This document shows, one piece after another, positions 46,363 to 54,801 of a stretch of DNA of 64,000 bases. The notes below the pieces were generated by a model. It saw nothing but the letters and a program-made list of their open reading frames with translations, searched no databases and had not been told where the DNA came from. The stretch is from Bacteroidota bacterium (lineage in GTDB: Bacteria; Bacteroidota; Bacteroidia; Bacteroidales; Paludibacteraceae): NCBI GenBank assembly GCA_023391625.1, contig JAEWAN010000032.1, forward strand, positions 1 through 64,000. The letters run 5' to 3'. Every line of letters starts with the position of its first letter. The stretch's first letter is position 1. Made by a program: the position numbers and the translations under genes.

Positions 46363-46920
46363 ATGAAAACAAAAAACAAAATAATAGGAGGTGCTGTTTT
46401 AGCTGCAGCCGGAACTTTACTTTATTTCAGAAACCGACAAAACATTCCCCCAAAAGCCATAACAATTAAAAATTTCAGACCGGAAAAATATACCGGAAAA
46501 TGGTATGAAATTGCCCGCATAGACTTTCGTTATGAAAGAAATATGGATAATACAACTGCTGAATACTCCCTAAATAAGAATGGAAGTATAACTGTCGTGA
46601 ACAGCGGATATAATTATAAAAAACAAAAATTCACAACTGCTAGAGGAATAGCCAGGTTTGTTAATCTTCCAAACGAAGGTATGCTGAAAGTGAGTTTTTT
46701 CGGACCTTTTTACGCCGGTTACAATATCATTGCCATAGACAGGAAATACAGATATGCTCTGGTTGCCGGCAGAAATCTAAATTATTTATGGATACTATCC
46801 AGAGAAACTACAATACCGGAAGATATCAAGGAGTCATACCTGCAACAAGCCAGAAGCATAGGCTATAATACCGACAGACTGGTATGGCCTAACCACGGCT
46901 CATGCCCTACGGGGTTCTAA
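46363..46920 (+). CDS. Lipocalin-family protein (Blc-like)
   Basis: A 185-residue lipocalin. It has an N-terminal hydrophobic segment (GGAVLAAAGTLLYF) without a lipobox cysteine, so it is an anchored or exported form rather than a Blc lipoprotein. The family signature GKWYEIARIDFRYERN is at about 46. The strands TTAEYSLNKNGSITVVNSGY and YALVAGRNLNYLWILSRE, plus the C-terminal helix (SYLQQARSIGYNTDRLVW), complete the fold. It probably binds lipids or lysophospholipids in the envelope. It stands alone between carAB and a TonB-dependent receptor pointing the other way. Confidence 0.9.
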   Translation: MKTKNKIIGGAVLAAAGTLLYFRNRQNIPPKAITIKNFRPEKYTGKWYEIARIDFRYERNMDNTTAEYSLNKNGSITVVNSGYNYKKQKFTTARGIARFVNLPNEGMLKVSFFGPFYAGYNIIAIDRKYRYALVAGRNLNYLWILSRETTIPEDIKESYLQQARSIGYNTDRLVWPNHGSCPTGF

Positions 46921-46956
46921 CAACAAATACAGGAAAAGAAGATTTGACTAATCAGA

Positions 46957-49404
46957 TCATTTAAAATCAAGAATAATTTTAAAGTTATACTGACGCCCCG
47001 TTAAGTAATTGGGAGCAGCCCATTCGTCGTTATTGGCATCCGTGATCCAATAAAAAGAGCCTTCATTATGAAAGTTCAACAAATTAAATATTTCAAAGTT
47101 AAACCAAATACTTTTGAAATGTTTAAAAAACGGTTTGTTCATAAACTTATCCAGTCCGCTTACCAATCCGCGGGAAGCCCCTATATCTACCCTTCGATAA
47201 GGAGAAGAGCGAAAAGCCACCCGGTAATCCTCATCACGTGCAGAAGCGTAAGGCAGCCCATCATTCCAAATAAAACGGAGGTTCATTTTATATCTCGGAT
47301 TAGTAGGCCAATAGTCCTGAAATAAAAGCGAGAACGAATAACGCTGCTCACTGGGCCTTGGAGTCCATTTGTCCGAACCATCTATTTTTTCCTTGGAACT
47401 CATCAATGAAAAGTTAATCCATGAATCGGCTCCCGGAACCAACTCTCCGAACAATTTAAGGTCTAATCCCGCTGTATATGCTTTAGAATCATTTATCCCG
47501 GAATAACGCACATTCACATTGTCTATGCTATATGATATCATGCGGTCTGCCAGTTTCATGTAAGCTTCCGTCGTAAACTTGAAAGGGCGTCCCCAAAGGC
47601 GGAAATAATGGTCACCCCCCAAAAGGAAATGTAAAGAACGCGGGGATTTTATATCCTTATTCAACTCAATAGAGCCGTTTCCAAACTCATCTACTTGTTC
47701 TCTTCTCAACTCTTTATAAAACGGCGACTGATAATAAACACCCGTTGCAAAACGGAAGCTAAAATCCCGCTCCCAATAAGGAACGTATGCCATTGACACC
47801 CTTGGGCTAACTAAAAACTCATTATTCAAACTCCAGTAATTAGCACGTAAGCCACCGGTTAAAGTAAAACGGCCGGAACTTGTTTCCCATCTGTAAGTAT
47901 CCTGCACATAAGCCTGCAAACGGAGGCTCGCCATACTATTATCCGACTTCAGGTTATACTTCAGCGTCAAAGCGCCATTGCCCGGTGTAGAACCACTCAT
48001 GCCCGGATAATAAGGAAGAGAATAACCCACAGAGTCCCTCCACTCCCACTCGCTTATTTTATCCGCTATCTGCTCAAACTGCCCGTTAATACCCCACTTT
48101 AATTTATGGTCGCCCAGAAAAGCTTCTCCCTGATGCCCTAACATAGCAATTGTCGATTTTAAACGGTTGCGGGCATGCTCATGATAGCTGCCGATTCCGG
48201 ACACTTTGCCTGTTTCCGACTCTCCGGTATCACCGGCGGACTGAGGATCATTAAATTCATACTCTCCGGAAATATCATAAGTTTCGTTTTCATTGGAATG
48301 GAAAGCCGAAGCCAGAATACTAAGACGCACATACTCCAACGGTTTGTAATTCAACGTAAACGCTCCGAAAAGCGTACGAAAAAGGTCTTCTTCCTGCCCG
48401 TCAAAATAAATCTTCAAGTTCATGGCGTTTTGACTTGTACCGAACCTTGTTTCACGGTACGTCGGTACAAACTTATACGTATTTTGTGAAAAGTTGCCGA
48501 GGAAAGTCAATTCCCATTTCGGATTAAAACGATATGTAAGGTAAGTCTGGTAATCAAGGAAATTCGGTTTATATTCCGCTTTTGTATCCAGCGTACCCAG
48601 TAAATAAGCTGAAGTTTTATAACGGATTCCGTGCATTTGGGTAAACTTATCGTTTCCCGTACCCACATAACCGGTAGCTCCCAATAAACCCAACGAAATA
48701 GTAGATTCAAAACTGCGCGGTTTTTTATATTGAATATCCAGGACAGAGGACATTTTATCACCATATTCTGCATCAAATCCTCCGGAAGAGAAATCAACCC
48801 GCTGTACCATATCCGGATTAATAAAGCTCAATCCCTCCTGTTCACCCGAACGAATAAGGAGAGGACGATACACTTCTATCCCGTTTACATAAACGCTATT
48901 TTCATCGAAATTTCCTCCCCGGACATTGTATTGGGAACTTAATTCATTATTGGAACTTACCCCGCTGAAAGTAATAAACAGAGATTCTATTCCTCCCGTA
49001 GTGGTGGATAAAAGGCGGGTTTGAGACAAATCCAGTGTTTCTTTCGTTGAAGTCTGCACACGATGCCCCTCCACATTCACCCCTTCCAACTCCGTGGACA
49101 GTTGTTTCATCTGCACGGTAATAGAATAATCTTTATTAGCCGGATGAATGGTGTAATACAAAGTTTCATACCCCACAAAAGAATAAACAAGCGTGGCAGA
49201 ATCGCCAATCTCAGCAGTAAAACTATACCTACCGTTAATATCGGTAGTAGTACCTTCGCCCGTTTCGGCTATATTTACATTTACAAAATCGATACCCCGA
49301 TTATCTTCCCCGATAACATAACCGTATATTTTGACCGGCGTTTGCGCGGCCAAAAAAGCTACATAAAACAAGAAAAATAGGGTATAAAGATATTTTAGTC
49401 TCAT
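46957..49404 (-). CDS. TonB-dependent receptor with CarboxypepD_reg-like domain
   Basis: An 815-residue outer-membrane transporter. The signal peptide ends near residue 21 (VAFLAAQ). A carboxypeptidase-regulatory-like domain follows (IYGYVIGEDNRGIDFVNVNI, GTTTDINGRYSF), then the plug (NVRGGNFDENSVYVNGIEVY, about 160-180) and the long beta barrel, with a hydrophobic C-terminal strand (YNFKIILDFK). No SusD partner is adjacent, so it is not an ordinary polysaccharide-utilisation pair. The substrate is unknown. Confidence 0.9.
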   Translation of the reverse strand: MRLKYLYTLFFLFYVAFLAAQTPVKIYGYVIGEDNRGIDFVNVNIAETGEGTTTDINGRYSFTAEIGDSATLVYSFVGYETLYYTIHPANKDYSITVQMKQLSTELEGVNVEGHRVQTSTKETLDLSQTRLLSTTTGGIESLFITFSGVSSNNELSSQYNVRGGNFDENSVYVNGIEVYRPLLIRSGEQEGLSFINPDMVQRVDFSSGGFDAEYGDKMSSVLDIQYKKPRSFESTISLGLLGATGYVGTGNDKFTQMHGIRYKTSAYLLGTLDTKAEYKPNFLDYQTYLTYRFNPKWELTFLGNFSQNTYKFVPTYRETRFGTSQNAMNLKIYFDGQEEDLFRTLFGAFTLNYKPLEYVRLSILASAFHSNENETYDISGEYEFNDPQSAGDTGESETGKVSGIGSYHEHARNRLKSTIAMLGHQGEAFLGDHKLKWGINGQFEQIADKISEWEWRDSVGYSLPYYPGMSGSTPGNGALTLKYNLKSDNSMASLRLQAYVQDTYRWETSSGRFTLTGGLRANYWSLNNEFLVSPRVSMAYVPYWERDFSFRFATGVYYQSPFYKELRREQVDEFGNGSIELNKDIKSPRSLHFLLGGDHYFRLWGRPFKFTTEAYMKLADRMISYSIDNVNVRYSGINDSKAYTAGLDLKLFGELVPGADSWINFSLMSSKEKIDGSDKWTPRPSEQRYSFSLLFQDYWPTNPRYKMNLRFIWNDGLPYASARDEDYRVAFRSSPYRRVDIGASRGLVSGLDKFMNKPFFKHFKSIWFNFEIFNLLNFHNEGSFYWITDANNDEWAAPNYLTGRQYNFKIILDFK

Positions 49405-49544
49405 AAAAAATCGTCGCGGGCAATAAACCTTATTTTAACGGGAAAGTATGGATTTTATTTCAGGGGTTATCCGGATTATTGGTGTCCGGAGAGAAAAGCT
49501 CTCCTACCCTGCCGTTCAATCCGTTTCGTCACAGGCACCCCTCC

Positions 49545-50306
49545 TTATCCATTGAATGTTTCCAGCCGGAAGTCTTCACCATCCCATATACCGTATGTAA
49601 ATAAGCGGACAAAATCTCCCAGAATCACCACTCTTTTCCGGTCTTTCAACTGTAAATCCAGCTCTATATGACGATGACCGAATATTATGAAATCCAACTC
49701 CGGATGAGATTCGAAATATTTCTTGGCATACAGAACCAGCTGCTCCTTATCTTCTCCTTTGAATTTATGATCTTCCGGAGTTAACTTTTCTCTGTTTTTT
49801 CTTGACCAGGTAAAGCCGAAATTCTGTCCTATCTGCGGAGGAATGTAGCGGAATAATTTCTGACAAGTACGGTTGTGAAAAATATTTCGTATAAATTTAA
49901 ACGCGTGATCTTCCGTAGACAAACCATCACCATGAGCCAGGTAAAAATTTTTCGAGCCGAAACGGAACTCTTCCGGCGTACGGTGTACGATAAGCCCAAC
50001 TTCCTGCTCCAGGTAACCAAAAGTCCAGATATCATGATTTCCCGTAAAAAAATGAATTTCAATACCGGCATCCACAAGCTCCGCCATTTTTCCTAAAAAA
50101 CGAACATAACCCTTAGGCACAACTGTGCGGTACTCGTACCAGAAATCAAACATATCGCCTAACATATATATGGCAGAAGCATCTGCCTTTACCATATCAA
50201 GCCAATCGACCACTTTTTTCTCATGCGCACGAGGATTTTTTTCGAGACGGGAACCCAAATGCGCATCAGAAATAAAATATATTTTTTTATCCATCTTATT
50301 CTCCAT
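49545..50306 (-). CDS. lpxH: UDP-2,3-diacylglucosamine diphosphatase
   Basis: A 253-residue metallophosphoesterase that converts UDP-2,3-diacylglucosamine to lipid X in lipid A synthesis. Metal motifs are all present: FISDAHLGS (about 11), GDMFDFWYEYR (about 49), FTGNHDIWTFG (about 88) and LAHGDGLS (about 122), with GHRH near 210. An internal Met5 could also be the start. It is the last gene of a minus-strand run with an M16 protease, O-methyltransferase, thioesterase and MIP18 gene, spaced by 11 bases from MIP18. Confidence 0.88.
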   Translation of the reverse strand: MENKMDKKIYFISDAHLGSRLEKNPRAHEKKVVDWLDMVKADASAIYMLGDMFDFWYEYRTVVPKGYVRFLGKMAELVDAGIEIHFFTGNHDIWTFGYLEQEVGLIVHRTPEEFRFGSKNFYLAHGDGLSTEDHAFKFIRNIFHNRTCQKLFRYIPPQIGQNFGFTWSRKNREKLTPEDHKFKGEDKEQLVLYAKKYFESHPELDFIIFGHRHIELDLQLKDRKRVVILGDFVRLFTYGIWDGEDFRLETFNG

Positions 50307-50317
50307 ACAACCCCGGA

Positions 50318-50632
50318 TTACAAGAAACCAAGTTCCAGCTTAGCTTCTTCACTCATCATATCCTTGTCCCAGGGCGGATCAAACACTATGTTCACATCCA
50401 CGTCCTTAATACCTTCAATGCCCTCCATTTTCATACGAACATCTTCCACAATGAAATCGGCAGCCGGACAATTAGGTGCTGTCAAGGTCATGTCAATGGT
50501 CAAATGTCCATCGTCAGACAAGTCTATTTTATATATAAGTCCCAAATCGTATATATTGATGGGTATTTCCGGATCAAATACCGTTTTCAGCATACGGACG
50601 ATTTGTACTTCCTTTTCTAAAAATTCACTCAT
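50318..50632 (-). CDS. MIP18/DUF59 family iron-sulfur assembly protein
   Basis: A 104-residue protein of the MIP18 (DUF59, SufT/PaaD-like) family, which helps insert Fe-S clusters. The motif TLTAPNCPAADFIVEDVR (about 49) holds the conserved cysteine. DPEIPINIYDLGLIYKIDL near residue 20 and VFDPPWDKDMMSEEAKLELG at the end are standard. No suf operon is adjacent. It sits between the thioesterase and lpxH genes and is probably cotranscribed. Confidence 0.9.
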   Translation of the reverse strand: MSEFLEKEVQIVRMLKTVFDPEIPINIYDLGLIYKIDLSDDGHLTIDMTLTAPNCPAADFIVEDVRMKMEGIEGIKDVDVNIVFDPPWDKDMMSEEAKLELGFL

Positions 50633-50677
50633 AAATAAAAATTATCGTTGGTTTAGTTTATTCATCCTAATAAGTCC

Positions 50678-51079
50678 TTAGTCTACCACCAGTTCATCCA
50701 AAGCAGGATAACCGGAAGCCAGCTTACCGTCCACTATCACCACAGATTCTACTTTTGCCCGGATGCAAAGTTTGTTATCCGGCTTACGGAATATATCCTG
50801 ATGAAACACATATTTCACTCCGTCTTTTTTGACATACAATTTTGACACAAAAGAATCTTTGGAACGCAGAGAGTTTTTATAAGCTATTTCAACTCTCGCC
50901 ACTACGGCATCCACACCCTTTTCATGCAAATCGGAGAAACTGACATTTTTTTCCAGTAAAAACTCATGCCGTGTATGCTCAAGGTAATTCTGATAAACAG
51001 AATTATTGACAATTCCCTGTAAATCACACTCATAATCACGGACTTTAAAATCCAGTTCGTAAGTATATTTCTGACTCAT
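50678..51079 (-). CDS. Acyl-CoA thioesterase, hotdog fold (YbgC-like)
   Basis: A 133-residue hotdog-fold protein of the 4-hydroxybenzoyl-CoA thioesterase/YbgC type. The catalytic-Asp motif is VRDYECDLQGIVNNSVYQNY (about 13-32), followed by LEHTRHEFL. A C-terminal strand region (KLCIRAKVESVVIVDGKLAS) completes the fold. It probably cleaves a short acyl-CoA or acyl-ACP. It sits 18 bases after the O-methyltransferase gene in the same operon. Confidence 0.85.
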   Translation of the reverse strand: MSQKYTYELDFKVRDYECDLQGIVNNSVYQNYLEHTRHEFLLEKNVSFSDLHEKGVDAVVARVEIAYKNSLRSKDSFVSKLYVKKDGVKYVFHQDIFRKPDNKLCIRAKVESVVIVDGKLASGYPALDELVVD

Positions 51080-51097
51080 TATTAGTTATATCGTTAT

Positions 51098-51724
51098 TTA
51101 TTTTTTTCTAATCACGGTTAAACCGTCGCGCAAAGGTAATATTACTTTTTCAACCCGTTCATCATGCGCCACCATATCATTAAAATTCATGATTTCAATG
51201 GTTTGCTTATCATTAGGGTGTATTTCTTTCAGTAACTTGCCGTCCCACAGCGTATTATCTGCCAAAATAAAACCGCCGGTACGGAGTTTAGGCAAAACTG
51301 CTTCATAATAAGCCCGATACTGCCTTTTATCCGCGTCCATGAACACAAGGTCAAAGACTTCGTCCAGTTTATTTATTTCCTCTAAGGCATCACCGATAAT
51401 CAGCTTTATTTTTCCAGCATAAGGAGACTCCGACAAATTTTCCAAGATAAAATCTTCCAGCTCGTCGTCATGCTCAATCGTATACAGCAAACCATCGTCA
51501 GACAAGCCTTCGGCCATGCACAATGCCGAATACCCGGCGTACGTTCCCAGTTCCAAAATTCTCCGGGGAGCCAGCATATGACATAACAAGGACAACACAC
51601 GTCCTTGCAAATGTCCGGACATCATCCGGGGATTAATCAAGCGCAAATGAGTTTTCCTGTTTATTTTTGCCAGATAATCCGGTTCGGCTTCCGAATGCAA
51701 CTCTATATACTCATCAATAGTCAT
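51098..51724 (-). CDS. SAM-dependent O-methyltransferase
   Basis: A 208-residue class I methyltransferase of the catechol/caffeoyl-CoA type (Methyltransf_3). SAM motif RRILELGTYAGYSALCMAEG is at about 54-73, followed by the acidic YTIEHDDEL. The metal and substrate motif is DLVFMDADKRQYRAYYE (about 125), then ADNTLWDG. The acceptor is unknown. It lies between an M16 protease and a thioesterase gene in one minus-strand unit. Confidence 0.9.
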   Translation of the reverse strand: MTIDEYIELHSEAEPDYLAKINRKTHLRLINPRMMSGHLQGRVLSLLCHMLAPRRILELGTYAGYSALCMAEGLSDDGLLYTIEHDDELEDFILENLSESPYAGKIKLIIGDALEEINKLDEVFDLVFMDADKRQYRAYYEAVLPKLRTGGFILADNTLWDGKLLKEIHPNDKQTIEIMNFNDMVAHDERVEKVILPLRDGLTVIRKK

Positions 51725-51746
51725 AAACCTTCACTGTAAAATAACA

Positions 51747-52967
51747 TTAGTTATACCTTAGCACCGTTAGTTGTTCCGGAACAAAAATATCATTGGCTAC
51801 ACGGTAAATCTGCTCGGAAGTGATGGCTTCTATTTTCTTCTGAACTGTTTTCAGGTCATCAAACTTACCATAACGCAAAAAGCTCTTACCAAGGCTTAAT
51901 GCAAGGTTTTCTTTATTTTCCGAAGCTATGGCCATTTGTCCCTGAAACTGAAGTTTGTATTTTTTCAGCAAAGTATCCGAAATACGTTGTTTCCTCATTT
52001 TTTCCAGTTCCGCATATATCAGTTTCTCACACTTCTCTGCACTTTCCTCATCACTACCGAAATAGACGCACCATTGCCCTGTGTCGCTAAAAGGCTGATA
52101 ACTGGAATCGACACTATATACAAGCCCCCGCTTTTCACGAAGCGACAAGTTCAATAAACTGCTCATCCCCGGGCCTCCCAATATATTATTCAACAAGTGC
52201 ATGGCCATTCTGTCCGGATGGTAATAATCATATGCCCTGTTACCGACAGCCACATGTACCTGATGTGTCCCTTTCGTCACATTCTTACGAATCGGGGTAT
52301 AGCTACCCGGAACAGTCCGTTCTGCCCGGAATTCGCTTTGACGGTCAAAACAAAAATATTTTTCCGCCCAGTAAACCACTTTTTTAAAAGGGATATTTCC
52401 GGAAACGAAAAACACCATATTTTCCGGATAATACAACCGGCGGGTAAAATTCAGGGCATCCTGTGTCGTATATTTTTCCAGTAACTCCGGTTTACCCAGA
52501 ATATGATGTCCTAAAGAATGTTCAGAAAACAACAAATCCTCAAAATCATCATAAATCAACTCCGAAGGACTGTCACGGTAAGAATCAATTTCATCCAATA
52601 TCACCTCCACCTCTTTTTCTATTTCTTTCTGAGGAAAAACAGAATGAAAAGTCACATCCGCTATCAGATCAACAGCACGCTCCAGATAGTCTTTCAAAAT
52701 CACCGCATATATCACCGTTTCTTCTTTGGAAGTAAAGGCATTCATCTCGCCTCCCACATTCTCCAAACGATTTATTATATGGGTAGAACGACGTTTGCTT
52801 GTTCCCTTAAAAAGCATATGTTCCACGAAATGGGCCATACCTTCTTCAGTTTCCGATTCATCACGCGACCCGGCATTCACTACCATACCACAGTAGGCCA
52901 CGTCGGAACGATCCGGCTGATAAATAACCCGAAGCCCATTCGCTAAAATACAAGTCTGATAGTCCAT
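51747..52967 (-). CDS. M16-family zinc peptidase
   Basis: A 406-residue processing-peptidase-like protein. I set the start at the ATG at 52967 (MDYQTCILANGLRVIYQPDR). The longer open frame up to 53105 only adds a hydrophobic upstream stretch unlike the family. Zinc motif HFVEH in MAHFVEHMLFKGTSKR is at about 46-50, with the distal Glu in EVILDEIDSYRDSPSEL about 75 residues on. Both M16 halves are present. No signal peptide is seen. A minus-strand TACTTTTG at 52997-52990 may be its -7 box, about 23 bases before the start. First gene of the unit ending with lpxH. Confidence 0.85.
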   Translation of the reverse strand: MDYQTCILANGLRVIYQPDRSDVAYCGMVVNAGSRDESETEEGMAHFVEHMLFKGTSKRRSTHIINRLENVGGEMNAFTSKEETVIYAVILKDYLERAVDLIADVTFHSVFPQKEIEKEVEVILDEIDSYRDSPSELIYDDFEDLLFSEHSLGHHILGKPELLEKYTTQDALNFTRRLYYPENMVFFVSGNIPFKKVVYWAEKYFCFDRQSEFRAERTVPGSYTPIRKNVTKGTHQVHVAVGNRAYDYYHPDRMAMHLLNNILGGPGMSSLLNLSLREKRGLVYSVDSSYQPFSDTGQWCVYFGSDEESAEKCEKLIYAELEKMRKQRISDTLLKKYKLQFQGQMAIASENKENLALSLGKSFLRYGKFDDLKTVQKKIEAITSEQIYRVANDIFVPEQLTVLRYN

Positions 52968-53159
52968 TTTAATGTGTATAAAATACACACAAAAGTACAA
53001 TATATAATCCAAATAAAAAGACATCATCCGGAGAATAATTGCCACCCCTAAAGGAAATGCGACTAAAAATCCGAATGACAAACACAAACCTCCCAAGAGG
53101 GACATACCGGAACGGCCCCCCTTGTCCTGTTACCGGGAACAAATACAGGAAACCCGCCT

Positions 53160-54029
53160 TTATTCCTCCGAGCCTTGCCTTATTTTTGTAGGTGATTTTT
53201 TAAAAACGCGTTTACAGTAGTTATTAAAATGGGAAGGAGAAAAGCCGAAGTCATAAGCTATCTCCGTGATTGTTTTTGAACTGCATGTTATCTCATGATA
53301 AATTTCCCTGGCTTTGCTCTGTTCCAGCCATTGCCTTGCTGAGATACCGTATACTTTTTTAAAACGCTTTTCAAATCCGGATAAACTGTAATTCAAAGCT
53401 TCAGCAAGCTCTTTTACCGTCTTTACCTTGTCTTTGTTCTGAGACACTTTGGAAGCAAAATCAAAATCGTTATTCAATATAGGCAAAAAGAAACATTGCA
53501 GTTCTTCCACAGAGTAATAAGCCCTAAGGAGATATAAAAATTCTTTTACTTTCAATTCCTGAAAATACACACAACAGATACGGTCTTTAAAATACCGCTC
53601 CAAAGTCACCAAAAATTCCTTTATGATACTGTTTATAGGTAAAAAATCCCCTATATCCAAATTGGTCTTTTTATCCGGGATATTTAATTTGTTCAAAGGC
53701 AGACATTCACAAAGGGCGGCATCCACATCCAGGCGCATAATAATGTATTTACAGTCTTCCAGTACCTCAATAGTGCCTTTCAATCGTGATATGTAAGCAA
53801 ACATTTCATTTGCCTTCATAACTTTACTGTTAATCAGACCGATAGACAACTTAATTTTACCTTCCTGAACAAAAAGAATCCCGTTTTTTAACGGAGAAAT
53901 ATCATATACCTCCCCTTTTTTCCTTTGAATAACCCTTATTAACGGCAATCTATCCTCCTGGTTAAAGCAAACTAAATGTTGATCCGAACTATGTGTCTTT
54001 GTCATTAAATAACTATAAAAGATTTTCAA
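53160..54029 (-). CDS. AraC-family transcriptional regulator
   Basis: A 289-residue regulator. The C-terminal ~95 residues form the double helix-turn-helix AraC domain: VKELAEALNYSLSGFEKRFK, WLEQSKAREIYHEI and ITEIAYDFGFSPSHFNNYCK, followed by RVFKKSPTKIRQ. The N-terminal 190 residues are a sensing domain of unknown ligand. It is divergent from the gene-free stretch with the candidate RNA at 54358-54615, which it might control. No other obvious target is near. Confidence 0.88.
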   Translation of the reverse strand: MKIFYSYLMTKTHSSDQHLVCFNQEDRLPLIRVIQRKKGEVYDISPLKNGILFVQEGKIKLSIGLINSKVMKANEMFAYISRLKGTIEVLEDCKYIIMRLDVDAALCECLPLNKLNIPDKKTNLDIGDFLPINSIIKEFLVTLERYFKDRICCVYFQELKVKEFLYLLRAYYSVEELQCFFLPILNNDFDFASKVSQNKDKVKTVKELAEALNYSLSGFEKRFKKVYGISARQWLEQSKAREIYHEITCSSKTITEIAYDFGFSPSHFNNYCKRVFKKSPTKIRQGSEE

Positions 54030-54343
54030 CTATAAGCATCATCACATACTCTCCACCCGGCATTTACTATAACACAAAATGCCTATAGAAGGGCTATATA
54101 ATAAAAACTATCAAAAAAACTCCTGCCACAGTACACACCGGACACATCACCAATACGGGCAAAAGTATCCAGAATTAGCACCAATTCATTTCACTCAAAT
54201 TGCCTTTATCTATACAATATTTGCCTTTTTTATTTCAAACAAATTCATCATTTCACAATAAAAACCTAAAAATCAGAAAAATACGATTAAACGTACCTTT
54301 TTTCCGTATTCACAGGTCGTGAACAATTAATATAAAAAACATT

Positions 54344-54351
54344 TATCTTTG
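54344..54351 (+). promoter_or_regulatory. -7 box for the candidate RNA
   Basis: TATCTTTG followed by GCAGAAC matches TAnnTTTG. No clear TTG 20 bases upstream. It points into DNA that has no gene but has paired arms and a T-rich end. Confidence 0.45.
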
Positions 54352-54357
54352 CAGAAC

Positions 54358-54615
54358 AATATAACCAAAGAGAAAGAGTTCTCTTTATTGTAACGATACA
54401 AAGTTACTGTTATAAAATATTAAAACAAACATTGATATTCAATAGTTTATCATATAAATAAATTAAAACGATTTAAAAGCAATAGTCTGAAAAAATAATT
54501 TCTCATCCAGTTAATACTTTCCTACGCACACACACATACACACACACCATTTCCTTTAACTGGAAAGTTATCATTGATAACTAAAAATACTTTAGACTAT
54601 TGCTTTTATTTTTTA
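54358..54615 (+). ncRNA. Candidate structured small RNA
   Basis: Predicted from a -7 box, a series of stems and a terminator-like end, without a protein gene. A small stem uses AAAGAGAA (54367-54374) and TTCTCTTT (54379-54386). A long-range 14-bp perfect helix joins 54475-54488 to 54594-54607 and is followed by a T-rich run. Inside it are a 9-bp helix (54506-54514 with 54556-54564) capped by a CA-repeat loop and a small hairpin (54567-54581) on the 3' side. The 3' part, a closing helix, an open middle with a small hairpin and a terminal stem, recalls 6S RNA but is shorter. The identity is not established. Confidence 0.45.
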
Positions 54616-54737
54616 TAAATACAACAAATATACTTTTTTCTTTCCCCATTCCCCAGCCTTTTCCACATTTTTTTACTTACAATAAAAAAACAATTAGCAT
54701 TCCTGGCTTACAAAATCACCGGCATGGAAACAAACAA

Positions 54738-54771
54738 AAATCCCCGGCTACCAGAATGAAACCGAGGATTT
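54738..54771 (-). terminator. Terminator of the MalY/PatB gene
   Basis: A 10-bp stem with one mismatch (54738-54747 with 54762-54771), followed on the minus strand by TTTTTGTTTG, 31 bases beyond the stop. Confidence 0.7.
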
Positions 54772-54801
54772 GTATTCAATATATCATTCAAAAAAAATAA
54801 A

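Larger units (their letters stand above)
54030..54801. other. Gene-free region holding a candidate RNA and a terminator
   Basis: No protein gene is credible here; a 60-codon frame at 54079-54261 looks accidental. The stretch holds a -7 box (54344-54351), a folded, T-run-terminated segment (to about 54615), a CA-rich microsatellite (about 54524-54547) and the MalY terminator (54738-54771). Confidence 0.65.

Noticed and set aside
52968..53105. 46-codon N-terminal extension of the M16 peptidase
   Set aside because: The added stretch is hydrophobic and unlike M16 proteins. A TAnnTTTG box lies inside it, and the ATG at 52967 matches the family start.
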